Shown here in pieces: positions 43,258 to 52,047 of a stretch of 64,000 bases of DNA. The notes beneath the pieces are model-generated. The model saw nothing but the letters and a program-made list of their open reading frames with translations. It made no database searches and had not been told where the DNA came from. Numbering within the stretch: the first letter of the stretch is position 1; each line of letters begins with the position of its first letter. The translations under genes were made by a program, and so were the position numbers. This DNA is from Flavobacterium sp. CECT 9288 (GTDB lineage Bacteria > Bacteroidota > Bacteroidia > Flavobacteriales > Flavobacteriaceae): positions 2,791,501 through 2,855,500 of the forward strand of contig NZ_OU957226.1 in the NCBI RefSeq assembly GCF_918731615.1, given 5' to 3'.

Positions 43258-45678
43258 ATGAAAAATCTATTTTTATTTTGTTTTATTTCACTTTCTTTCA
43301 TTGGCTACAGCCAAAAGAAAACATTACAAACCAAATTCATTTCTGAAAAAATAGAAATTGACGGTAAACTAAATGAAGCTATTTGGAACTCAGCAGCTGT
43401 AGCGGGTGATTTTATCACATTTGAACCTGATAATGGAAAGCCAATTCCTGAATCTAAGAAAACAGAAGTTAAAGTATTGTATGACAATGATGCAATATAT
43501 ATAGGTGCGCTGATGAATGATGAAAATCCTGATAAAATTTTAAGAGAGATCACACAGCGAGATGATTTTGGGACTTCGGATATTTTTGGGGTTTTTATAA
43601 ATGGATTTAATGATGGTCAACAAGATTTTCAATTTTTTGTAAATGCTGCTGATGGTCAAGCCGATTGTATTACAACTGATTCAAATGGAGAAGATTATTC
43701 TTGGGACGCAGTTTGGGAAAGCAAGGCCGTTATTACTGATAAAGGCTGGATTGTAGAAATGCGAATTCCGTATGCCGCACTTCGCTTTTCTGCAGAAAAC
43801 AAACAAACTTGGGGACTGAACTTTTTTAGAGAAGTAAGAAGAGATCGTTATAAATATTCTTGGAATTTTATTGATTCAAAACTAGGGACTTTTACACAAC
43901 AAAACGGCATTCTGGAAGGTATTGAAAACATCAAACCACCCGTTAGACTTTTCTTATTGCCTTACTCCTCTTTTTATGTAAATGCCAATGCTAAACAAAA
44001 AACATATGGCACACTTAAAGGCGGACTGGATTTAAAATACGGTATTAACGATGCTTTTACGCTAGATATGATTTTGATTCCTGATTTTGGACAAACAAAA
44101 TTTGACGATCAAATCTTGAATTTGGGCCCGTTTGAACAGCAATTCAATGAAAACAGACCTTTTTTTACAGAAGGAACGGATTTGTTTAGCAAAGGGAATT
44201 TACTGTATTCGAGACGTATTGGCGGAAGCCCAAGCACTAGACCTAATTTAGAAACTAATGAGGTAATTGATGCAAGTCCTGCCTCTGTAAACCTAATTAA
44301 TGCCTTTAAAGTTTCGGGCAGAACTAAGGGCGGACTAGGTGTGGGAATATTGAATGCTGTTACCGAAAAAACAACCGCATCGATTCGTAATACCGTAACT
44401 GGCGCTACACGAGAACAAGTAGTAGAACCGTTAGCAAATTATAATGTACTGGTGCTAGACCAGCGCTTTCGCAAAAATTCCTCAGTGGCATTCATCAATA
44501 CAAATGTAACTAGAAATGGGCGTTTTAGAGATGGAAACGTTACTGCACTAGCATGGGATTTAAACACTAAGAAAAACACTTATAATTTAGCCGGAGATTT
44601 TAAATACAGTTTTATCAATGCAGCCGAGGATAAAAAAGGGATCTATTCCCAACTTAATTTTTCAGAAACAAGTGGTAAATACCGCTATGGCATGGGGGCT
44701 GAAATCATGACCAAAGATTTTGATAATAATGATTTAGGAATCAACTTTCAAACCAATTATTACAGTGTATATGGAAATGCGAGTTATAGAATTTTAAACC
44801 CTACTAAATATTTTAACTCCTTTAACACAAGGCTAAATGTGTACACACAATTTCAAAAAGAAACTGGAAAAATACAATCTAACAATGTTAATTTTCAAAT
44901 AAACTCTGATACTAGAAAAAATCATTACATTGGTTTTGGGTTAAATAGCAACCCACTAGAATCATACGATTATTATGAACCAAGAGCTGAAAATAGATTT
45001 GTAATTATACCACAACGAATAGGAGGATTTCTGTACATATCTACTAATTATAATAACAATTTTGCTATTGATTTCAACCCTTCGTATGCTATATTTAATG
45101 AAGCTGGAAGAGAAACGTATGGCTTTTCTTTTGGTCCGAGATACCGTTTTAATGACAAATTTACACTAGCTCATAATTTCAATTTTTTTAGACAGAATAA
45201 CAATAAAGGATATATAGACACTTTTTCAAACCCGGATCCAAACATAAACGTACCTCCAACTATAGTCTTTGCAAATAGAAATGTAATTACCTACTCTAAC
45301 ACTTTATCAGGAAAGTATGCTTTGAACAGTCAGATGACTTTTAATATTGCTTTGCGTCATTACTGGTCTTATGCCGAGAATAAAAATATTTTATCCCTAG
45401 AACAAAACGGCAGATTACAGGATTTTACAGGATACAACACCAATAAAAATTCTAGTTTTTACTCGTGGAATGCTGATGTATCCTACACTTGGTGGTTTGC
45501 ACCCGGAAGCCAAATTTCTATTTTATACCGAAATAATGCAGGCGCATTTGAAAGAACCATCAATAAGAATTTTGAAAACAATGTAACCCAATTGTTAAAT
45601 AACGAAGCTTTAAGTCACGTTTTTTCTATTAGTGTGCGCTATTTTATTGATTACAACTCAGTAAAAAAATATTTTTAA
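43258..45678 (+). CDS. DUF5916 outer-membrane protein with CBM9-like domain
   Basis: The 806-residue product has a signal peptide (LFCFISLSFIGYSQ), an N-terminal family-9 carbohydrate-binding-like domain (about 30-220: KIEIDGKLNEAIWNSA, then VKVLYDNDAIYIGALM and WIVEMRIPYAALRFS) and a long beta-rich C-terminus (DAFTLDMILIPDFGQTKFDD, FFTEGTDLFSKG) ending FIDYNSVKKYF, consistent with a beta-barrel. This is the DUF5916 architecture of Bacteroidota. Ligand and role are unknown; a glycan or peptide substrate is conceivable. Confidence 0.85.
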   Translation: MKNLFLFCFISLSFIGYSQKKTLQTKFISEKIEIDGKLNEAIWNSAAVAGDFITFEPDNGKPIPESKKTEVKVLYDNDAIYIGALMNDENPDKILREITQRDDFGTSDIFGVFINGFNDGQQDFQFFVNAADGQADCITTDSNGEDYSWDAVWESKAVITDKGWIVEMRIPYAALRFSAENKQTWGLNFFREVRRDRYKYSWNFIDSKLGTFTQQNGILEGIENIKPPVRLFLLPYSSFYVNANAKQKTYGTLKGGLDLKYGINDAFTLDMILIPDFGQTKFDDQILNLGPFEQQFNENRPFFTEGTDLFSKGNLLYSRRIGGSPSTRPNLETNEVIDASPASVNLINAFKVSGRTKGGLGVGILNAVTEKTTASIRNTVTGATREQVVEPLANYNVLVLDQRFRKNSSVAFINTNVTRNGRFRDGNVTALAWDLNTKKNTYNLAGDFKYSFINAAEDKKGIYSQLNFSETSGKYRYGMGAEIMTKDFDNNDLGINFQTNYYSVYGNASYRILNPTKYFNSFNTRLNVYTQFQKETGKIQSNNVNFQINSDTRKNHYIGFGLNSNPLESYDYYEPRAENRFVIIPQRIGGFLYISTNYNNNFAIDFNPSYAIFNEAGRETYGFSFGPRYRFNDKFTLAHNFNFFRQNNNKGYIDTFSNPDPNINVPPTIVFANRNVITYSNTLSGKYALNSQMTFNIALRHYWSYAENKNILSLEQNGRLQDFTGYNTNKNSSFYSWNADVSYTWWFAPGSQISILYRNNAGAFERTINKNFENNVTQLLNNEALSHVFSISVRYFIDYNSVKKYF

Positions 45679-45794
45679 ATGCAGTTAAATTGAAAAACAA
45701 GGCATTTATATCCTTAAATAATCAATATTTACGGGGATTTTTCAAGATTTTGCAATAGTGAAACACAGGTGCTTTATCCTTTTTAGAAAAACTT

Positions 45795-45802
45795 TATCTT
45801 TG
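45795..45802 (+). promoter_or_regulatory. -7 element of gpmI
   Basis: TATCTTTG fits TAnnTTTG exactly and lies 15 bases before the chosen gpmI ATG, implying a very short leader. No clear -33 TTG is present. Confidence 0.5.
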
Positions 45803-45817
45803 TTTAAAACTAAAACG

Positions 45818-47335
45818 ATGAACAAAAAAGTAATTCTTATGATACTAGACGGATGGGGTAAATCACCTGATCCAAAAGTATCTGCAATAGATAATGCAAA
45901 TGTCCCTTTTATAAACAGTTTATATCACAAATACCCAAGTGCACAATTACGCACAGATGGCTTAAATGTGGGGCTTCCAGAAGGACAAATGGGCAATAGT
46001 GAAGTAGGTCACATGAATCTGGGTGCCGGACGAATTGTGTACCAAGATTTAGCCAAAATTAACTTGGCCGTTGCACACGGCACTTTAGCACAAGAACAGG
46101 TACTAGTAGATGCCTTTACTTATGCCAAAACCAACAATAAAAAAGTACATTTTCTTGGACTAGTATCAGATGGTGGTGTACACTCACATACTTCGCATTT
46201 ACGAGGATTGATTGATGCATCACAAGAATATGGTTTAGAGAAAGTATATATTCATGCCTTTACTGATGGTCGTGATGTAGATCCTAAATCAGGAAAAAAT
46301 TACATTCAAGATTTGCAAGAATACATTAGCAACACTTCTGTTAAAATAGCATCGGTTATTGGTAGGTATTATGCTATGGATAGAGATAGACGCTGGGAAA
46401 GAGTCAAACTTGCGTATGATTTACTGGTAAACGGAAAAGGAACTGCTGCCACTAATGCTGTACAGGCTATACAAGAAAGTTATGAGGCAAATATTACTGA
46501 TGAATTCATTAACCCAACCGTAATCACGACCAACAACAATGAACCAATTGCTGTAATTGAAGATGACGACGTAGTTATTTTCTTTAACTTTAGAACAGAC
46601 CGAGGCAGAGAATTAACAGAGGTACTATCACAAATGGATTGTCATGAACAAAACATGCACAAGCTTAATTTGTATTATGTAACCCTAACCAATTATGATG
46701 AAACGTATCAAAACGTAAAAGTAGTTTACAATAAAGACAACATCACTGAAACACTGGGTGAAGTTCTCGAAAAAGCTGGCAAAAAACAAATCCGAATTGC
46801 TGAAACAGAGAAATATCCACATGTTACTTTTTTCTTTTCAGGTGGTAGAGAGCTGCCTTTTATTGGTGAAAGCCGAATCTTAAAAAACTCTCCGAAAGTA
46901 GCTACCTATGATTTACAACCTGAAATGAGCGCGTATGAACTCACGGAGGCACTTATTCCAGAACTTGAAAAAGAGGAAGTTGATTTTGTGTGCTTAAACT
47001 ATGCCAATGGAGATATGGTAGGACATACAGGTATCATGAGCGCAGCAATAAAAGCTTGTGAAGCCGTAGATCAATGCGCTGAAAAAGTTATCACCACAGC
47101 ACTCGCTCACAATTACACCACGCTTGTAATTGCTGACCATGGCAATTGCGAAACAATGATTAACCCTGATGGAAGTCCAAATACAGCACACACCACAAAT
47201 CCAGTCCCACTAATTTTAGTAGATAAGGACTTAACAATGATTAAAAATGGTGTGTTGGGAGACATAGCCCCAACAATACTTGAATTGATGGGTATTGAAA
47301 AACCTGCGGTAATGACTTGTAATTCTCTATTATGA
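45818..47335 (+). CDS. gpmI: 2,3-bisphosphoglycerate-independent phosphoglycerate mutase
   Basis: GpmI interconverts 3- and 2-phosphoglycerate in glycolysis. The protein (505 residues from the ATG at 45818) starts MNKKVILMILDGWGKS, has the catalytic serine in QMGNSEVGHMNLGAGR, then FLGLVSDGGVHSH, HAFTDGRDVDP, GRYYAMDRDRRWER, FFNFRTDRGRELT and the metal-binding NYANGDMVGHTG and ADHGNCE. The open frame extends 20 codons upstream but that part reads through the TAnnTTTG promoter, so I reject it. Its stop overlaps the start of a tiny lipoprotein gene (ATGA). Confidence 0.96.
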   Translation: MNKKVILMILDGWGKSPDPKVSAIDNANVPFINSLYHKYPSAQLRTDGLNVGLPEGQMGNSEVGHMNLGAGRIVYQDLAKINLAVAHGTLAQEQVLVDAFTYAKTNNKKVHFLGLVSDGGVHSHTSHLRGLIDASQEYGLEKVYIHAFTDGRDVDPKSGKNYIQDLQEYISNTSVKIASVIGRYYAMDRDRRWERVKLAYDLLVNGKGTAATNAVQAIQESYEANITDEFINPTVITTNNNEPIAVIEDDDVVIFFNFRTDRGRELTEVLSQMDCHEQNMHKLNLYYVTLTNYDETYQNVKVVYNKDNITETLGEVLEKAGKKQIRIAETEKYPHVTFFFSGGRELPFIGESRILKNSPKVATYDLQPEMSAYELTEALIPELEKEEVDFVCLNYANGDMVGHTGIMSAAIKACEAVDQCAEKVITTALAHNYTTLVIADHGNCETMINPDGSPNTAHTTNPVPLILVDKDLTMIKNGVLGDIAPTILELMGIEKPAVMTCNSLL

Positions 47336-47496
47336 AAAAGTATATGACTGCGCTATTAGCTATAACTTTATATAGTTGCAGCTCATTAGGATCAGGCAAG
47401 AATGGTACACCCGGACAAGATGGCTCAAATGCAATAGGAACCGAGAAAGGTAAAAATGGCACTCCTGGTAAAAACGGTAAGTCCCACTATAACTAA
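47332..47496 (+). CDS. 54-residue collagen-like lipoprotein
   Basis: This small frame starts at the ATG within the gpmI stop (ATGA overlap) and ends at TAA 47494-47496. It reads MKKYMTALLAITLYSCSS: a lysine-rich start, a hydrophobic core and a lipobox-like LYSC (Tyr at -2 is unusual). The mature part is about 39 residues rich in Gly, Lys, Asn, Thr and Pro with collagen-like GTPG and GKNG units (GKNGTPGQDG, GKNGTPGKNG). A strong terminator follows 16 bases later. Translation is likely from position and signal; the function is unknown. Confidence 0.7.
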   Translation: MKKYMTALLAITLYSCSSLGSGKNGTPGQDGSNAIGTEKGKNGTPGKNGKSHYN

Positions 47497-47511
47497 CAAT
47501 AATTAATAAGA

Positions 47512-47551
47512 AAGAGGCATTCAAAAGTATTTTGAATAGCCTCTTTTTTTT
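47512..47551 (+). terminator. Terminator after gpmI and the small lipoprotein gene
   Basis: aagaggcattcaaaa pairs with ttttgaatagcctctt (two mismatched bases) around a 4-base loop and a run of T follows. Confidence 0.85.
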
Positions 47552-47668
47552 GTTAACAGCACTCTCTTATTTAAAGAGTAATCACGTCTTAAATTAAAGT
47601 TAAATAATCAAAAATAAAAGTATTACTATTAATTATGATGTACTTTTGTATAAATAAAAATCAAAATC

Positions 47669-48301
47669 ATGAAAACATACTTTCTTTCTGCCCTCGTTCT
47701 TTTGTGCACAACTAGTCTATGGAGTCAAATTAAGAATGATAAAAATAGAGAGTTTAATGATCTTAATGACGCTTTAAAAACTCCAGAACTAATCTATCGA
47801 TTGAATTTGAGTAATCAAAATCTTAAACTTGATGGTGTAGACTGGTCTAAATTTATTAATCTTGAATATTTAAGTTTAAAAAATGACCATTTGAAAGAAA
47901 TTCCAAGTGGTATTACCAAAATAAAAACATTAAAATCAATTGATTTAAGTGGTAACGACTTTGATGTTCTTCCTAGTGATTTTGCTAATCTAGAATTCCT
48001 TGAAGAAATAAAACTAAATGATGAAACAAAGATGAATCTACCTAAAACACTTGATGTTTTGGCAAAATTACCCATGTTGAAATCATTGTACCTAGAAAAC
48101 GATCAGCTTAAAACCATCCCAAGTGAGGTTTTAAAAATGAAAAGTCTAGAAAATTTATTTTTAGGAAACAATCAAATAGATAAAGTTCCCGTTTTAAAAA
48201 AATTAGATCATCTTAAATATTTAGACTTAAAAGACAACAAAATAAAAACTGATTTACAAGATATGAAAAATTTGAATTTTGGTATAAAAGTTAACTTTTA
48301 A
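47669..48301 (+). CDS. Secreted leucine-rich-repeat protein
   Basis: The 210-residue product has a signal peptide (YFLSALVLLCTTSLWSQ) followed by about six leucine-rich repeats of the 22-24 residue bacterial type (LEYLSLKNDHLKEIPSGI, LKSIDLSGNDFDVLPSDF, LKSLYLENDQLKTIPSEV, LENLFLGNNQIDKVP, LKYLDLKDNKIKT). It ends right after the last repeat without a T9SS sorting domain or anchor. LRRs bind proteins; the partner is unknown. It precedes the TetR gene by 52 bases and may or may not be cotranscribed. Confidence 0.85.
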   Translation: MKTYFLSALVLLCTTSLWSQIKNDKNREFNDLNDALKTPELIYRLNLSNQNLKLDGVDWSKFINLEYLSLKNDHLKEIPSGITKIKTLKSIDLSGNDFDVLPSDFANLEFLEEIKLNDETKMNLPKTLDVLAKLPMLKSLYLENDQLKTIPSEVLKMKSLENLFLGNNQIDKVPVLKKLDHLKYLDLKDNKIKTDLQDMKNLNFGIKVNF

Positions 48302-48353
48302 AACCAACATAAATTGAAACTGATCATATTAAAATTGAGATTAAACAACCATT

Positions 48354-49025
48354 ATGGACGCTATTTTATCAAATATTAGTATTGCAATCAACGAAAAATT
48401 GTTTGTGAAAAATCCCGAAACTTCCACTTTAGGTAAGAAAATAATAGAAAACAGTATTTTGCTTATTGATGAAATAGGTTTTGAAAATTTCACCTTCAAA
48501 AAGCTGGGAGAACGAATAGGATCTAATGAAAGTTCTATATACCGCTATTTTGAAAGCAAACACAAACTACTCCTTTACCTTTCTTCATGGTACTGGGGAT
48601 GGATTGAGTACAAACTTGTATTTGCTACAAATAATATTCTTGTTCCTCTTGACCGATTAAAAAGAGCCATCACTATTGTTACTGAAAAAATAGAGGATGA
48701 TTACGCCACAACGCATATCAACGAAAGTGTTTTGAACAAAATTATTGTTGCAGAGTTTACAAAAACACTACTCACTAAAGAAGTTGATGAGGAAAACAAA
48801 GAAGGTTTCTTTTTAGTTTACAAGAGAGTAATAAATAGATTGATAGAAATGATTAAGGATATAAATGAGGATTATCCTTTTGCTAAAAGCTTAGCCTCCT
48901 CTATTGTTGAAGGAGCCTTGCACCAACATTTTTTAAAAGACCATTTAAAAACCATAACAAATTGTAATGAAACCACTTCACCAACAGATTTTTACATAGA
49001 TCTAGTAGAAAAAATTGCAAAATAA
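48354..49025 (+). CDS. TetR/AcrR-family regulator of the export operon
   Basis: The 223-residue product has an N-terminal TetR helix-turn-helix (KKIIENSILLIDEIGFENFT, then ERIGSNESSIYRYFESKHKL, about 25-75) preceded by about 20 extra residues, and an all-helical C-terminus for ligand or partner sensing. It is five bases upstream of the ABC gene and thus heads the ABC-HlyD-TolC operon, which it probably represses or tunes. Confidence 0.87.
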   Translation: MDAILSNISIAINEKLFVKNPETSTLGKKIIENSILLIDEIGFENFTFKKLGERIGSNESSIYRYFESKHKLLLYLSSWYWGWIEYKLVFATNNILVPLDRLKRAITIVTEKIEDDYATTHINESVLNKIIVAEFTKTLLTKEVDEENKEGFFLVYKRVINRLIEMIKDINEDYPFAKSLASSIVEGALHQHFLKDHLKTITNCNETTSPTDFYIDLVEKIAK

Positions 49026-49030
49026 AAACT

Positions 49031-50698
49031 ATGAAAAAAACACCATTAAAACGATTTTATAATTTACTTGCCTTAGATAGAAAGGATGTTTACCAAATTT
49101 TCTTCTATGCCATTTTTGCTGGATTAATAAGCTTATCTCTTCCGCTGGGTATTCAAGCTATTACAAATTTTATTCAATCTGGACGAGTAAGCGCCTCCTG
49201 GATTGTGTTAATTGTATTAGTTGTTTTTGGAGTAGCTTTAGTAGGGCTTTTATCTTTAATGCAACTCCGAATCACAGAAAACTTACAACAAAAAATATTT
49301 GTACGTTCCTCATTTGATTTTGGCGCTCGTTTACCCAAAATAAAAATAGAAGAACTATACAACACCTATCCCCCAGAACTTGCCAATCGTTTTTTTGATA
49401 CTTTAGCCATTCAAAAAGGCACCTCTAAATTGCTTATTGACTTTTCGGCTGCCTTACTTCAAATTGTATTTGGTATTATATTATTGTCATTATACCACCC
49501 CTATTTCATTGTTTTTGGAGCACTTTTATTTTTATTACTGTATTTTATATTCAAATTTTCGTACAAATCTGGACTTGAAACGAGTTTAAAAGAATCGAAA
49601 TTCAAATATAAAGTGGCAAGTTGGATTCAAGAAATGGCCAGAAACAGCTACAGTTTTAAAAACGATTTAAATTACAATTTTGGATTGCAAAAAAATGACA
49701 ATTTAGTTAGTGATTACTTGTCATATCGTGAAAAACATTTTAAAATTATACAAAGACAATTTACCCAGTTAATTATTTTTAAAATAATAATTACGGCCAG
49801 TTTACTTTCTATAGGTGGTTTTTTAGTGCTATCACAACAAATGAACATCGGTCAATTTGTGGCTGCAGAAATCATCATCTTACTAGTCATCAACTCTGTA
49901 GAAAAAATAATTTTAGGACTTGAAACTTTTTATGATGTTCTTACTTCTATTGAAAAAATAGGACAAGTAACTGATCTTGAACTTGAAGAAGAATTACCAT
50001 TTACTAGTGATACATGTTACAATAAAATATCTCTTGAAATGGAGAAAGTATATTTTAAATTCCCAGATTCGCCTACAGAAATCTTAAGCAACCTCTCCTT
50101 AAATATTGAACAAGGAGAACGCATTGCTATAGAAGGTGAAAACGGATCAGGAAAATCTACCATCATTAGAATCCTATCGGGTTTATTACAACCCACATCG
50201 GGAGCTTTGTTTATCAATGACGATACGTTTAAAAAGATAAACTTAAAACAATATCGTTCTCAAATAGGAACTATTATCACGGGAGAAACTCCGTTTGAAG
50301 GGACATTACAAGAAAACATCACTTTTAATGATAAATTTATCAGTGCCGATGATTTAAGATGGGCTATTGATGGTGTACAACTTACTTCATTTATAAAATC
50401 CTTACCAAATGGACTAGATACTGCTATTTTCCCCGAAGGAAAACAACTTTCATCCTCTAATGCTCAAAAGGTATTATTAGCTCGTAGCATCGTACATAAA
50501 CCTAAAATTCTATTTTATGAAGACCCTACAGATAAAATGGATGCTGCAGTTGCAAAGGAAATTATAGATTTTATAACGTCAGAAAAACACAAATGGACCA
50601 TTGTAGTATCATCAAAAAATCCATACTGGAAAACGAAATGCTCTAGAGTAATTATCATGAATAACGGTATAATAGAACAAGATTTAATAAATAATTAG
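49031..50698 (+). CDS. ABC exporter (membrane + ATPase) with degenerate nucleotide-binding domain
   Basis: The 555-residue product is a fused type-I ABC exporter half: about six membrane helices (residues 20-290) and an ATPase domain (about 335-555). Walker A is intact (GENGSGKST, 369-377). The other motifs are not: the Q-loop glutamine is absent in IGTIITGETPFEGTL, the signature LSGGQ reads LSSSN (473-477), Walker B DE reads ED in ILFYEDPTDKMD (493-504) and the H-loop histidine is serine (VVSSKNPYW, near 528). No peptidase domain is present. It lies two bases before an HlyD gene, so it belongs to a three-part export system, but hydrolysis may be impaired. Confidence 0.9.
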   Translation: MKKTPLKRFYNLLALDRKDVYQIFFYAIFAGLISLSLPLGIQAITNFIQSGRVSASWIVLIVLVVFGVALVGLLSLMQLRITENLQQKIFVRSSFDFGARLPKIKIEELYNTYPPELANRFFDTLAIQKGTSKLLIDFSAALLQIVFGIILLSLYHPYFIVFGALLFLLLYFIFKFSYKSGLETSLKESKFKYKVASWIQEMARNSYSFKNDLNYNFGLQKNDNLVSDYLSYREKHFKIIQRQFTQLIIFKIIITASLLSIGGFLVLSQQMNIGQFVAAEIIILLVINSVEKIILGLETFYDVLTSIEKIGQVTDLELEEELPFTSDTCYNKISLEMEKVYFKFPDSPTEILSNLSLNIEQGERIAIEGENGSGKSTIIRILSGLLQPTSGALFINDDTFKKINLKQYRSQIGTIITGETPFEGTLQENITFNDKFISADDLRWAIDGVQLTSFIKSLPNGLDTAIFPEGKQLSSSNAQKVLLARSIVHKPKILFYEDPTDKMDAAVAKEIIDFITSEKHKWTIVVSSKNPYWKTKCSRVIIMNNGIIEQDLINN

Positions 50699-50700
50699 GC

Positions 50701-52047
50701 ATGCTAAACATATCCGAAAATAAAACAAAACTGCCGTCCTTTGATCGTTTCAAAACGGTACATAACTTGGCTAATAGACCTCATTACAAAATTTTAAATA
50801 AGATTATTGCTGCGGTTTCAGTGGTTGGAGTCATCGCTTTATTTTTACCTTGGACACAAAACATATCTGGAAGCGGTAGTGTTACTACATTAAAACCAGA
50901 CCAGAGACCGCAATCCATACAAAGTGTTATTAGCGGTAGACTTGAAAAATGGTACGTACAAGAAGGAGATTATGTAAAAAAAGGAGACACCATAGTTTTT
51001 ATATCCGAGATTAAGGAAGATTACATGGATCCAAACTTAGTACAAAATACTAGGAACCAAATCAATGCAAAAAAACAATCCTTAGAATCTTACAGTTCAA
51101 AAGTGACTACTTTATCAGGACAAATAGAGGCTATAGAACGAGAAAAAGAGCTTAAACTAGAACAAGCTCAAAACAAAATTAAACAGGCGGTACTAAAAAT
51201 TAAAAGTGACAGTATTGATCTTGTGGCTGTAAAAACACAATTAAAAATTGCTAATACCCAATATAATCGTTCAGTTGCTTTAAACAAAGAGGGATTAAAA
51301 CCACTTACAGATATTGAAGAAAAAAGACTGAAATTACAGGAAGTTGAAGCCAAGATTATTACGCAAGAAAATAAATACTTGACTAGTAAAAACGAATTTA
51401 TAAATGCAAAAGTAGAAATTAACCGAATTAGTGCTGAGTATGCAGAAAAAGCATCAAAAGCTAATAGTGACAAATTTACTGCTTTAAGCAGCCAGTTTGA
51501 TACGGATGCTCAAGTGAATAAGTTAGAAAATCAATATGCAAACTACAGCATCAGAAACGGCATGTATTATATCAAAGCATCTCAAAACGGCTATGTCAAC
51601 AGAGCTATTCAATCTGGTATTGGAGAAACCATAAAAGAGGGAACCCCAATTGCTACTATTATGCCATCTGCCTATGATATTGCTGTAGAAACATTTGTAA
51701 ACCCAATTGACTTACCACTTTTGAGTAAAGGTGAAAAAGTACGCGTTTGGTTTGATGGATGGCCTACAATTGTCTTTTCGGGTTGGCCTAATATGTCTTA
51801 TGGAACTTTTGGTGGGAAAATTGTAGCCATTGAAAATTTCATCAGTGTAAACGGTAAATACCGAGTGCTAATTGCTCCTGATGAAAACGAAGATAAGTGG
51901 CCTAAACAATTAAGTATAGGAGCTGGTGCTCAAACCCTAGCCTTACTTAACAATGTTCCTGTATGGTTTGAACTTTGGAGAACACTCAACGGATTTCCAC
52001 CTAATTATTACAAACCAGCTGCACAGCCTACAAAAGACAAGAAGTAA
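50701..52047 (+). CDS. HlyD-family membrane fusion protein
   Basis: The 448-residue product has one N-terminal membrane helix (about 32-48, KIIAAVSVVGVIALFLPW), a lipoyl-like half (SGRLEKWYVQEGDYVKKGD), a long coiled-coil (about 105-265) and the second half (IKASQNGYVNRAIQSGIG, then GTPIATIMP). It is the periplasmic adaptor linking the ABC protein to TolC. It shares its last base with the start of the TolC gene. Confidence 0.9.
   Translation: MLNISENKTKLPSFDRFKTVHNLANRPHYKILNKIIAAVSVVGVIALFLPWTQNISGSGSVTTLKPDQRPQSIQSVISGRLEKWYVQEGDYVKKGDTIVFISEIKEDYMDPNLVQNTRNQINAKKQSLESYSSKVTTLSGQIEAIEREKELKLEQAQNKIKQAVLKIKSDSIDLVAVKTQLKIANTQYNRSVALNKEGLKPLTDIEEKRLKLQEVEAKIITQENKYLTSKNEFINAKVEINRISAEYAEKASKANSDKFTALSSQFDTDAQVNKLENQYANYSIRNGMYYIKASQNGYVNRAIQSGIGETIKEGTPIATIMPSAYDIAVETFVNPIDLPLLSKGEKVRVWFDGWPTIVFSGWPNMSYGTFGGKIVAIENFISVNGKYRVLIAPDENEDKWPKQLSIGAGAQTLALLNNVPVWFELWRTLNGFPPNYYKPAAQPTKDKK

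Noticed and set aside
45758..45817. Upstream extension of gpmI (20 codons)
   Set aside because: It runs through the TATCTTTG promoter element, and the family N-terminus begins at the ATG at 45818.
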